From: an uncultured Collinsella sp.
Lineage (GTDB): Bacteria; Actinomycetota; Coriobacteriia; Coriobacteriales; Coriobacteriaceae
NCBI GenBank assembly: GCA_902493535.1
Contig: CABUQG010000007.1
Coordinates: 5,874-69,873, forward strand
Reading direction: 5' to 3'
Length of the DNA stretch: 64,000 nucleotides
Part shown: piece by piece, positions 44,871 to 52,703 of the stretch
Layout of the letters: each line of letters opens with the position of its first letter
Position numbering within the stretch: the first letter of the stretch is position 1
The notes under the pieces: model-generated
The model's database searches: none
What the model was told of the DNA's origin: nothing
Seen by the model: the letters and a program-made list of their open reading frames with translations, nothing else
Program-made: the position numbers and the translations under genes

Positions 44871-46058
44871 ATGTCGAGCCTCACCGGTAAGTCATTGAAC
44901 CCTGTTATGAATCGCAGGAGCGTTATCGCGAGCGCAGCAGGTCTGGGGGCGATGTCCATTCTAGCTGGCTGCTCCTCCAACGGCGGCGACAGCGGTTCCG
45001 CTTCGGGCGACGCTTCGTTTAAGATCGGCACCATCGGCCCGCTGACCGGCGCCAACGCGTCCTACGGTAAGTCCGTTACCCAGGGTGTCGAGCTTGGCTG
45101 CAAGGATTTTTCGACCAAGGAGCTGCCGCTTGCCAGCAAGGCCGAGGATGACCAGGCCGATGGCGAGAAGGCCGTCAACGCCTTCAACACCCTGCTCGAC
45201 TGGGGCATGCAGGCCCTCGTCGGCCCGACCACCACGGGTGCGTCGGTTGCCGTTGCCGCAGAGTGCGGTAACGACCCCAAGACGTTCATGATCACCCCGT
45301 CCGCGTCCTCCGAGGACGTCACCGACGGCAAGGATTGCGTCTTCCAGGTTTGCTTCACCGACCCCAACCAGGGTGTCAACGCTGCCAAGTTCCTGGCGCA
45401 GAAGTATGCGGACGAGAAGTTCGTGCTGTTCTATAACTCCGGCGACGCCTATTCTTCGGGCATCGCAGATTCCTTTAAGGCTCAGGCCGCTGAGTCCAAG
45501 CTCGAGATTGTTGACGAGGAGACCTTTAAGGACGACTCCGCCACAAGCTTTACCAACCAGCTGACCAAGGCAAAGCAGGCCGGCGCCACCATGATCTTTG
45601 CGCCGATCTACTACACGCCGGCGTCCGTCCTGCTCAAGAACGCCAAGGACATGGGCTACGACGTCAAGATGATGGGCTGCGACGGCATGGACGGCATCCT
45701 GGGCGTTGAGGGCTTCGACACCTCTCTTGCCGAGGGTCTGCTGCTCATGACCCCGTTCTCCGCCGACGACGAGAAGAACGCCGACTTCGTCAACGCCTAC
45801 AAGGATAAGTACGGCGATACCCCCGACCAGTTTGCCGCCGACGCCTACGACGGCGTGCACGCGGTGGCCGAGGCCCTCAAGGAGGCCGGTCTTGGTGTCG
45901 ACGCCGACCCGACCGAGGCCGCCGAGAAGCTGTCCAAGGCTATGCTCAAGATTACCGTTGACGGTCTGACCGGCAAGCTCACCTGGAACGATAAGGGCCA
46001 GGTCCAGAAGGAACCCACGGCGTACGTCATCACCGACGGCAAGTACGTACAGGCCTAA
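44871..46058 (+). CDS. livJ: Branched-chain amino acid ABC transporter substrate-binding lipoprotein
   Basis: 395 residues; binds leucine, isoleucine, valine or a relative outside the cell. Signal region MNRRSVIASAAG (R15-R16) and lipobox LAGC (C34). The mature part starts FKIGTIGPLTGANASYGKS, with LDWGMQALVGPTTTGASVAV and VFQVCFTDPNQGVNAAKFLA. It is intact, unlike its upstream copy (about 70% alike by eye), and leads the livHMGF transport genes, so it is the working binding protein. GAGAGGAGAG precedes the ATG. Confidence 0.92.
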   Translation: MSSLTGKSLNPVMNRRSVIASAAGLGAMSILAGCSSNGGDSGSASGDASFKIGTIGPLTGANASYGKSVTQGVELGCKDFSTKELPLASKAEDDQADGEKAVNAFNTLLDWGMQALVGPTTTGASVAVAAECGNDPKTFMITPSASSEDVTDGKDCVFQVCFTDPNQGVNAAKFLAQKYADEKFVLFYNSGDAYSSGIADSFKAQAAESKLEIVDEETFKDDSATSFTNQLTKAKQAGATMIFAPIYYTPASVLLKNAKDMGYDVKMMGCDGMDGILGVEGFDTSLAEGLLLMTPFSADDEKNADFVNAYKDKYGDTPDQFAADAYDGVHAVAEALKEAGLGVDADPTEAAEKLSKAMLKITVDGLTGKLTWNDKGQVQKEPTAYVITDGKYVQA

Positions 46059-46090
46059 TTGGCCGCCTTACATAGAGCGGTTTTGATCCC

Positions 46091-46151
46091 AAGCAGGGGA
46101 GGTTTTGGCCTTCCCTGCTTGCTTGGTATCTAGGGACAGCGTAACGTCCCT
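46091..46151 (+). promoter_or_regulatory. Hairpins between livJ and livH
   Basis: AAGCAGGGGAGG (46091-46102) pairs with CCTTCCCTGCTT (46109-46120), one G-T; then AGGGAC (46132-46137) pairs with GTCCCT (46146-46151). These can act as a partial terminator or mRNA-stability stem, which would raise binding protein over membrane subunits, as in other Liv systems. Confidence 0.5.
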
Positions 46152-46197
46152 GTTTCATACATCAACTGGAAACCTATTCGAAAGGGGGATGTGGAAC

Positions 46198-47079
46198 ATG
46201 ACGGTCTTTATCCAATACCTGGTCAACGGCCTGTCCATGGGCAGCGTCTACGCCATCATCGCGTTGGGCTACACCATGGTCTACGGTATCGCCAAGATGC
46301 TGAACTTCGCTCACGGCGACGTCATCATGGTCGGTGCCTATGTCTCGTTCTGTGCCACGTCGTATCTCGGCCTCCCGGGCTGGGCATCTGTAATTCTTTC
46401 TTGTGTGGTCTGTACCGTTCTCGGCGTTCTCATCGAGGGTCTGGCCTATAAGCCGCTGCGCCAAGCAGGCCCGCTGGCCGTTCTGATCACGGCTATCGGC
46501 GTGTCTTACTTCCTGCAGAACGCCGCGCAGCTTCTGTGGGGCGCCACGCCCAAGAACTTCACTTCGCTCGTCACCTTCCAGGTGCCGGAGTTCTTGGCCA
46601 AGTTCAACGTAAGCGCCGTCTCGCTCGTCACCATCGTCGCCTGCCTGGTTATCATGGCCGGACTGATGTTCTTTACAGGTAAGACCAAGATGGGCAAGGC
46701 CATGCGCGCCGTGTCCGAGGACAAGGCCGCCGCTCAGCTCATGGGCATCAACGTCAACCGCACCATCTCGATGACGTTCGCCATCGGCTCCGCCCTTGCC
46801 GCCATCGCCGGTGTGCTCCTGTGCTCCTACTCGCCGGTGTTGCAGCCCACGACGGGTGCCATGCCTGGCATCAAGGCCTTCGACGCCGCCGTCTTCGGCG
46901 GCATCGGCTCCATCCCCGGTGCCTTTGTCGGTGGCATTCTCATCGGCATCATCGAGGCGATGGCGCAGGCTTACATTTCCACGAGCCTTGCCAACTCCAT
47001 CGTCTTTGGTGTTTTGATCATCGTCCTGCTCGTCAAGCCTGCCGGCCTCTTGGGCAAGTACGTCCCCGAGAAGGTGTAG
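46198..47079 (+). CDS. livH: Branched-chain amino acid ABC permease LivH
   Basis: 293 residues, about eight membrane helices. MTVFIQYLVNGLSMGSVYAIIALGYTMVYG with KMLNFAHGDVIMVGAYV is the LivH signature, and EDKAAAQLMGINVNRTI is the coupling helix that docks on the ATPase. The ATG at 46198 is chosen over 46189, as GGGGG (46184-46188) is then correctly spaced. Forms the inner-membrane channel with LivM. Confidence 0.93.
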   Translation: MTVFIQYLVNGLSMGSVYAIIALGYTMVYGIAKMLNFAHGDVIMVGAYVSFCATSYLGLPGWASVILSCVVCTVLGVLIEGLAYKPLRQAGPLAVLITAIGVSYFLQNAAQLLWGATPKNFTSLVTFQVPEFLAKFNVSAVSLVTIVACLVIMAGLMFFTGKTKMGKAMRAVSEDKAAAQLMGINVNRTISMTFAIGSALAAIAGVLLCSYSPVLQPTTGAMPGIKAFDAAVFGGIGSIPGAFVGGILIGIIEAMAQAYISTSLANSIVFGVLIIVLLVKPAGLLGKYVPEKV

Positions 47080-47088
47080 GTGAGCGTT

Positions 47089-48168
47089 ATGAAGTTCCTT
47101 AAAGACAAACAGACGCGTCACGACTTTGTCACGTACGCCATGTGCGTTGTGGCCTTCGCCATCGTGTTCTTTATGCAGTCTAACCACATGATTCCGCGCA
47201 TGATCGCCGGTCAGCTGGTTCCCATCACGGCCTATATCGTCATGGCCATCTCCCTTAACCTCGTCGTCGGCATCGCGGGCGACTTGTCGCTGGGCCATGC
47301 GGGCTTTATGAGTGTCGGCGCCTATACGGGCATCGTCACCGCCGTCGCGCTGGAGAGCGCCGTTCCGTCCGATTCGGTGCGCCTTGTCATCAGCATCGTG
47401 GTCGGCGCTATCGCCGCTGCCATCTTGGGCTTCTTGATCGGTATCCCGGTCCTGCGCCTGAGCGGCGATTACCTGGCTATCGTGACGCTGGCCTTTGGCG
47501 AGATCATCAAAGAGGTTGTCACCTGCCTTATCGTGGGCGTCGATTCCCGCGGCCTGCATGTGATCTTTAACATCACGGGCAACTCCACGATCGACGACCT
47601 GCATCTGCTCGAGGACGGCACTGCCATCATCAAGGGCGCCCAGGGCGCCTCGGGCGTGTCGACATACTCGACCTTCCTCGCCGGTGCCATCCTGGTCATG
47701 GTCGCACTCGTGATCGTGCTCAACCTGGTTCGCAGCCGTACCGGCCGTGCCATTATGGCCGTGCGCGATAACAAGATTGCAGCCGAGTCCGTAGGCATCT
47801 CCGTCACCGAGTACCGCATGATCGCCTTCGTGGTTTCCGCTGCCCTCGCCGGTGCTGCCGGAGCTCTCTTCGGCGGTAACTTCTCGCAGCTCTCCGCCAC
47901 CAAGTTCGACTTCAACACGTCCATCCTCATCCTGGTGTTCGTGGTCCTGGGCGGTCTGGGCAATATGCGCGGCTCCGTCATCGCGGCGGCGCTGCTTACG
48001 GTGCTTCCCGAGCTGCTCCGTCAGTTCTCGGACTACCGCATGCTCATCTACGCCATCGTGCTGATCCTGGTTATGATCTTTACCAACAACCCGCAGCTCA
48101 AGGCATTCTTCGGTCGCGTTAAGGACCGCTTTGCTTCCAAGAAGGAGGTGGCAGCCGATGCCCAGTAA
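47089..48168 (+). CDS. livM: Branched-chain amino acid ABC permease LivM
   Basis: 359 residues. About ten membrane helices with LNLVVGIAGDLSLGHAGFMSVGAYTG, the LivM mark, and AVRDNKIAAESVGISVTEYR as the coupling helix. ATG at 47089; the GTG at 47080, right after the livH stop, is an alternative. An insert between helices (DSRGLHVIFNITGNSTIDDLHLLEDGTA) is somewhat long. Its stop overlaps livG by 11 bases. Confidence 0.92.
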   Translation: MKFLKDKQTRHDFVTYAMCVVAFAIVFFMQSNHMIPRMIAGQLVPITAYIVMAISLNLVVGIAGDLSLGHAGFMSVGAYTGIVTAVALESAVPSDSVRLVISIVVGAIAAAILGFLIGIPVLRLSGDYLAIVTLAFGEIIKEVVTCLIVGVDSRGLHVIFNITGNSTIDDLHLLEDGTAIIKGAQGASGVSTYSTFLAGAILVMVALVIVLNLVRSRTGRAIMAVRDNKIAAESVGISVTEYRMIAFVVSAALAGAAGALFGGNFSQLSATKFDFNTSILILVFVVLGGLGNMRGSVIAAALLTVLPELLRQFSDYRMLIYAIVLILVMIFTNNPQLKAFFGRVKDRFASKKEVAADAQ

Positions 48169-49018
48169 GTTTGAGTTCAACAAGGGCAAGATGGTCCCGT
48201 ATCCTTCTGGCGCCATCGTTCCCGACCGCGACCTGGGTCAGCGCCCAGCGCTCGAGTGCATCCACCTGGGCATTGAATTCGGCGGACTTAAGGCGGTCGA
48301 CGACTTTAGCCTGACCATCGGTAAGACCGAGATCGCCGGTCTCATCGGCCCCAACGGCGCCGGTAAGACCACGGTCTTCAACCTGCTCACCAAGGTATAC
48401 CAGCCCACGCACGGCACCATCCTGCTCGACGGTGAGGACACCTCGGGCAAGTCCGTCTACCAGGTCAACCGCATGGGTATTGCCCGTACCTTCCAGAACA
48501 TCCGCCTGTTCAACACCATGACGGTGGAGGACAACGTTAAGGTCGGTCTGCATAACCAGGAGCGCTACTCCGGTTTTGAGGGCGTGCTGCGCCTGCCGAC
48601 GTATTGGAAGCACGAGAAGGCCGCCCACGAGCGCGCCATGGAGCTGCTGTCCATCTTTGATATGGAGCATCTGGCAAACGAGCAGGCCGGATCGCTGCCT
48701 TACGGCGCCCAGCGTCGTCTGGAGATCGTCCGCGCGCTTGCCACCAACCCCAAACTGCTGTTGCTCGACGAGCCTGCCGCCGGCATGAACCCGTCCGAGA
48801 CCGCGGAGCTCATGGAGAACATCGTTAAGATTCGCGACACCTTCGGCATTGCCATCATGCTTATCGAGCATGATATGTCGCTCGTTATGAACATCTGCGA
48901 GGGCATTTGCGTGCTCAACTTTGGTAAGGTCATCGCCAAGGGCACGGCCGAGGAAATCCAGAACAACGACGCTGTTATCGAGGCGTATCTGGGTAAGCAG
49001 GATAAGGGGGAGAACTAA
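48158..49018 (+). CDS. livG: Branched-chain amino acid ABC ATPase LivG
   Basis: 286 residues. Walker A GPNGAGKT at 64-71, Walker B LLLLDEPAAGMNP and H-loop IEHDMS. The signature is PYGAQRR rather than LSGGQ, as is normal in LivG. A 30-residue N-terminal extension (MPSKFEFNKGKMVPYPSG) precedes the ABC domain; its meaning is unclear. GGAGG upstream lies inside livM. It powers uptake with LivF. Confidence 0.93.
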   Translation: MPSKFEFNKGKMVPYPSGAIVPDRDLGQRPALECIHLGIEFGGLKAVDDFSLTIGKTEIAGLIGPNGAGKTTVFNLLTKVYQPTHGTILLDGEDTSGKSVYQVNRMGIARTFQNIRLFNTMTVEDNVKVGLHNQERYSGFEGVLRLPTYWKHEKAAHERAMELLSIFDMEHLANEQAGSLPYGAQRRLEIVRALATNPKLLLLDEPAAGMNPSETAELMENIVKIRDTFGIAIMLIEHDMSLVMNICEGICVLNFGKVIAKGTAEEIQNNDAVIEAYLGKQDKGEN

Positions 49019-49732
49019 ATGGCAGAGCCGATGCTTTCCGTCTACAACATCAACGTCTGGTACGGCGCCATCCACGCCATCAAGGACATCTCCTTTAACG
49101 TTAACGAGGGCGAGATCGTGGCCTTGATTGGTGCCAACGGTGCCGGCAAGTCCACAACGCTCAAGACCGTCTCGGGCCTGCTGCGCTCCAAGACCGGCTC
49201 CATCAAGTTTATGGGCGAGGACATTACCCATACGCCCGCTGATAAGCTGGTTGGTAAGGGCCTGGCTCAGGTTCCCGAGGGTCGTCGCGCCTTTTTGCAG
49301 ATGACGGTCGAGGAGAACCTGGAGATGGGCGCCTATACACAGCTCAAGTCCACAATTGCTCCGGGCCTGGAGCGCGTCTACGAGCAGTTCCCGCGCCTGA
49401 AGGAACGTCGTCGCCAGGTCGCCGGCACCCTTTCAGGTGGCGAGCAGCAGATGCTCGTTATGGGGCGCGCCCTTATGAGTAACCCCAAACTGCTTATGCT
49501 CGACGAACCTTCCATGGGTCTGGCACCGATTCTGATCGAACAGATCTTCCAGATTGTCGAGGACCTGCACAAGGCCGGCACCACGGTGCTTCTGGTCGAG
49601 CAAAACGCGCAGATGGCGCTTTCCATCGCCACACGCGGTTACGTGCTCGAGACCGGCAAGATCACCATGACCGGCACCGGCCAAGAGCTCCTGCATGACG
49701 ACAACGTCCGCAAAGCCTACCTCGGAGGCTAA
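49019..49732 (+). CDS. livF: Branched-chain amino acid ABC ATPase LivF
   Basis: 237 residues, second ATPase of the pair. Walker A GANGAGKS at 38-45, signature LSGGEQQ, Walker B LLMLDEPSMGLAP, and the C-terminal LVEQNAQMALSIATRGYVLETGKI of LivF proteins. The ATG overlaps no other gene but follows the livG stop at once. Last gene of the operon, followed by a strong terminator. Confidence 0.94.
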   Translation: MAEPMLSVYNINVWYGAIHAIKDISFNVNEGEIVALIGANGAGKSTTLKTVSGLLRSKTGSIKFMGEDITHTPADKLVGKGLAQVPEGRRAFLQMTVEENLEMGAYTQLKSTIAPGLERVYEQFPRLKERRRQVAGTLSGGEQQMLVMGRALMSNPKLLMLDEPSMGLAPILIEQIFQIVEDLHKAGTTVLLVEQNAQMALSIATRGYVLETGKITMTGTGQELLHDDNVRKAYLGG

Positions 49733-49742
49733 CCCACCTAAC

Positions 49743-49780
49743 AAAAGGGGCGCTGACTATCTCAGTCAGCGCCCCTTTTT
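49743..49780 (+). terminator. Terminator of the liv operon
   Basis: AAAAGGGGCGCTGACT pairs with AGTCAGCGCCCCTTTT around ATCTC; a GC-rich stem with a U-run, 10 bases after the livF stop. Confidence 0.9.
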
Positions 49781-49849
49781 AAGTTGCGGTGAAATAGGGA
49801 CTGAATACGGGCTCCAGAGGCCAAAAGAGTCCCTATTCCACCGCAACTT
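49781..49849. repeat. 22-bp inverted repeat after the liv terminator
   Basis: AAGTTGCGGTGAAATAGGGA... (49781-49802) pairs with 49828-49849, one mismatch, around a 25-base loop. It abuts the liv terminator and looks like a separate, mobile or dispersed palindromic element. Confidence 0.75.
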
Positions 49850-49907
49850 CATGGGGATGTGTGACAATGCCCGTCGGAAAACATCTGCTGTCTTTGGGGG
49901 TCTATCT

Positions 49908-50585
49908 ATGCTGTACGAGTTTTGTGCCGAGAACTTTGAGCGGGTGCCGGCGGCTATCGATGCCGGTGCAAGGCGTATCGAGCTGTGCGACAACCTTGCC
50001 GTTGGTGGCACCACGCCTTCGGCCGGCGTTATCAGCGCTACGACCAACTATGCACACGAGCACGATGCGCGGGTGATGTGCATGATTCGCCCGCGTGGCG
50101 GCGACTTTCACTACAACCAGGACGAGTTGCGTATGATGGAGATGGACCTGGGCCTTGCCGTGAGCGCCGGCGTTGACGGCTTGGTCTTTGGCTGCTGCAA
50201 GCCCTGCGCTGGCGGATGGGCACTCGACGAGCTTACGTTGGGCGCTCTCGTGATGGCCGCGGGCTGCGCGACCGAGGAATGCAAGCGTGAGCCCATCGAC
50301 ATCACCTTCCACATGGCGTTTGATCAGCTCTCGCCCGAGGCTCAGCTCGACGCGATTGACATACTCGCCGACTGCGGCATCACACGCATCCTGACGCATG
50401 GTGGCGCTGCCGGTACGCCGATCGAGGACAACTTCGAAAACCTGGCCCGCTTGATCGAGTATGCGGGCGACAGCTTGACCATCCTTCCCGGCGGCGGCAT
50501 TTCCACGGCCAACCGCGATACCGTGGCGGCGGCACTGGGCGTCTCCGAGCTCCATGGCACAAGGATCGTACCGCTGGAGGTGTAG
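49908..50585 (+). CDS. cutC: CutC family protein
   Basis: 225 residues forming a TIM barrel typical of CutC: LYEFCAENFERVPAAIDAGARRIELCDNLAVGGTTPSAGV, VMCMIRPRGGDFHYNQDELRMM, DGLVFGC and ITRILTHGGAAGT. Named from E. coli copper homeostasis, though its direct copper role is disputed; the biochemical reaction is unknown. ATG at 49908. The next gene follows after 3 bases, so they are cotranscribed. Confidence 0.92.
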   Translation: MLYEFCAENFERVPAAIDAGARRIELCDNLAVGGTTPSAGVISATTNYAHEHDARVMCMIRPRGGDFHYNQDELRMMEMDLGLAVSAGVDGLVFGCCKPCAGGWALDELTLGALVMAAGCATEECKREPIDITFHMAFDQLSPEAQLDAIDILADCGITRILTHGGAAGTPIEDNFENLARLIEYAGDSLTILPGGGISTANRDTVAAALGVSELHGTRIVPLEV

Positions 50586-50588
50586 CCC

Positions 50589-51386
50589 GTGGCGCTTGTA
50601 TTCGATGTTCAGCAGGCGAGCGGCAAGCCCGACGACAACCGTCGCCCCGGTACCGCGTGCCCCTTTTGCAACACGGAGGGGCTCACCAACATCATCCAGC
50701 ACGACGGTGACTGCATCTGGCTCGAGAATAAGTTCAAAACCCTGCGCGCCACCCATCAAACCGTGCTGATCGAGTCGGCCGATCACGATGCCGACCTGGT
50801 GACCTATGAGCCGGATGAACTCCACCATGTGATGCGGTTTGCTCTGGGTTGCTGGCGGCGGATGATCGACTCGCAGCAGTATCGAAGCGTGCTCATGTAC
50901 AAGAACAAGGGTCCGCTTTCGGGCGGCAGTCTGGTCCATCCGCACATGCAGATTGTGGGTTTGGAGCAGGAAGACGGCTATGCTTCGCTGGCTTCCGCCA
51001 ATTTCGAAGGTATCAATGTCTGGCAACAGGGGAGGATCTCGGCCAACATCTCAACCGAACCCATCATGGGGTTCTTTGAGATCAACGTTTCAGCCCCGCA
51101 GGGAATCGCCGCCAGCGATGACACGAGAGATCAAGCCGAGGCGGATCTCTTCGCCGATGCAATCCAGGTAGCTCTGCGCTATATCCTGAACGAGCACCAC
51201 GGTGGTCGCGCAGAGTCGTATAACCTGTTCTTCTATCACCTGGGCGGTCGGACCATTGCCAAGGCGCTGCCGCGTTGGGTGGTTTCGCCCTACTTTGTCG
51301 GCTATCGTTTGGCCCAGGTCAATGCTGAGACAACGCTCGATATCGATGCTGAGCGCCTGCGTGCGCATCTGGAAACGATCGTATAG
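50589..51386 (+). CDS. DUF4931/HIT-like protein, GalT-related
   Basis: 265 residues, GTG start 3 bases after the cutC stop. CPFC near the start is a Zn knuckle half. SLVHPHMQIVG is the histidine-triad active site (HxHxQ) of the HIT/GalT superfamily. The pattern fits DUF4931, a group of GalT-like proteins probably acting as nucleotidyl hydrolases or transferases. Substrate unknown. Second gene of the cutC pair. Confidence 0.78.
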   Translation: MALVFDVQQASGKPDDNRRPGTACPFCNTEGLTNIIQHDGDCIWLENKFKTLRATHQTVLIESADHDADLVTYEPDELHHVMRFALGCWRRMIDSQQYRSVLMYKNKGPLSGGSLVHPHMQIVGLEQEDGYASLASANFEGINVWQQGRISANISTEPIMGFFEINVSAPQGIAASDDTRDQAEADLFADAIQVALRYILNEHHGGRAESYNLFFYHLGGRTIAKALPRWVVSPYFVGYRLAQVNAETTLDIDAERLRAHLETIV

Positions 51387-51416
51387 CAAGACTAACACCC
51401 GCGTAATGCGGACAGT

Positions 51417-52415
51417 CTAGCGTGCCATGGCGTCGCGGCCGGCTTCGACGCGCTTGCGCTGGGCGGCGCGCTCCTCGCCGGTCAGACGCTCAAAGAGATG
51501 CCCGATAAGCGAGGCGAGTACCTGCTGAAACAGCGTTCCGCACATGACGGGAAACACGACTTCGCCCGGAAAGTACTGCGTGGCGATGACGGCGCCCGAA
51601 GAGATGTTACGCATGCCGCAGGTAAAGCACATGGTGGTCGTCTCGCTATATGGCAGATGCAGCGTATGGGCGACCAGAAAACCGACGACAAAGCCACTGA
51701 TGGCGAAGACCAAAATAAAGAGGGCGACTTCCAAGCGCACCGCGTTCATGTGCAGCACGTACTCGCTCATGGCGGTGGAGTTGGAGGCGATAACGCCCAT
51801 CATCATGAATTTGCAGGCGGGCGAGAGCACGGGGGAGAGCTTCTCGTGTCCCCATCCACGCGTGAGCTCGTTGATCACGATGCCGAGCACGGCGGGGATG
51901 GCGATCATAAAGGTCATGTCTTGCATCATGCTCGGCACATCGATCGAGACGGTGGCACCCAGCAAGAGCTTAAGCGTGAGCGGAATCGTCACAGGGGAGA
52001 TAACCGAGGACGTCAGGATGATGGTGAGCGCGAGCGGGCCGTTGCCGCCGAACATGCTGATCCACATAAAAGCGGTGACGGCCACGGGCACGCTGTACTC
52101 GAGCACGATGCCGCAGACAAGGTTGGGGTTGGAGCCAAAGAAGAGTGACCCTATGGCATACGCCGCGATGGGAATAAGCACTGCCGAGACCAGCAGCGCC
52201 AGAATCAGGTGCAGCGGACGGTGGAACACCTCGGCTACCTGGTGAAAAGTGTTGCTGAGCGCGCCCTGAAACGTCATAAAGGCGAAGAGGGCGGGAACAA
52301 TGGGCTTGAGCACGCCGATCTGCTGGGGAAAGAGCACGCCGAGCGCCACGCAAATCGGAACGATGATCTGCATATGCCCCGCGAGGAACTTTCCCAGTCC
52401 AGCCCATTGCTTCAT
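51417..52415 (-). CDS. Bile acid:sodium symporter (SBF) family transporter
   Basis: 332 residues with nine or ten membrane helices. The start MQIIVPICVALGVLFPQQIG and FALMTFQGAL..., EYSVPVAVTAFMWISMFGGNGPLALTIIL and TTTMCFTCGMRNISSGAVIA match the SBF/ACR3-like family of sodium-coupled solute carriers. In bacteria these carry bile acids, pantothenate or keto acids; which applies here is unknown. Convergent with the DUF4931 gene. Confidence 0.85.
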   Translation of the reverse strand: MKQWAGLGKFLAGHMQIIVPICVALGVLFPQQIGVLKPIVPALFAFMTFQGALSNTFHQVAEVFHRPLHLILALLVSAVLIPIAAYAIGSLFFGSNPNLVCGIVLEYSVPVAVTAFMWISMFGGNGPLALTIILTSSVISPVTIPLTLKLLLGATVSIDVPSMMQDMTFMIAIPAVLGIVINELTRGWGHEKLSPVLSPACKFMMMGVIASNSTAMSEYVLHMNAVRLEVALFILVFAISGFVVGFLVAHTLHLPYSETTTMCFTCGMRNISSGAVIATQYFPGEVVFPVMCGTLFQQVLASLIGHLFERLTGEERAAQRKRVEAGRDAMAR

Positions 52416-52575
52416 ATGTCCCGTGACTCCCTTTATCCGCGAACTCGTTTGTATGGATATGCTAGACGCTCGTATGCGTCCGTACGGCTGAAACGCTCGA
52501 TTATTTCGAGGCCATTACCGCCATCGTTTGCCGAAACCGCGGCGCACCGCGGCGTTTTGCGTCCGCGCTGCACGG

Positions 52576-52581
52576 TATAAT
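52576..52581 (+). promoter_or_regulatory. Consensus -10 box upstream of recJ
   Basis: A perfect TATAAT, 57 bases before the small leader frame; no good -35 at 17 bases (the nearest TTGCGT is only 13 away). Confidence 0.45.
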
Positions 52582-52637
52582 AAATCCGTTCAACAGATCT
52601 GCCTGCCGAAGCGGGCACACACAGAGGACTCATCGCT

Positions 52638-52703
52638 ATGAACCGTGAGAGGTATCGCGGCGACCTGCCCCTATCAGGGGTGGGTGCCTATGTCATCGCT
52701 TAA
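52638..52703 (+). CDS. Possible 21-residue leader peptide overlapping recJ
   Basis: ATG at 52638 with AGAGGA nine bases before it; the frame (MNRERYRGDLPLSGVGAYVIA) stops 14 bases inside recJ. The recJ ribosome site GGGGTGGG (52677-52684) sits in a hairpin (CCCC 52668-52671 with GGGG 52677-52680). Ribosomes reading the leader would open it, so translational coupling is plausible. It may also be chance. Confidence 0.4.
   Translation: MNRERYRGDLPLSGVGAYVIA

Noticed and set aside
46174..48216. 680-codon frame antisense to livH and livM
   Set aside because: His/Asp/Gly-rich shadow of the well-supported transporter genes.
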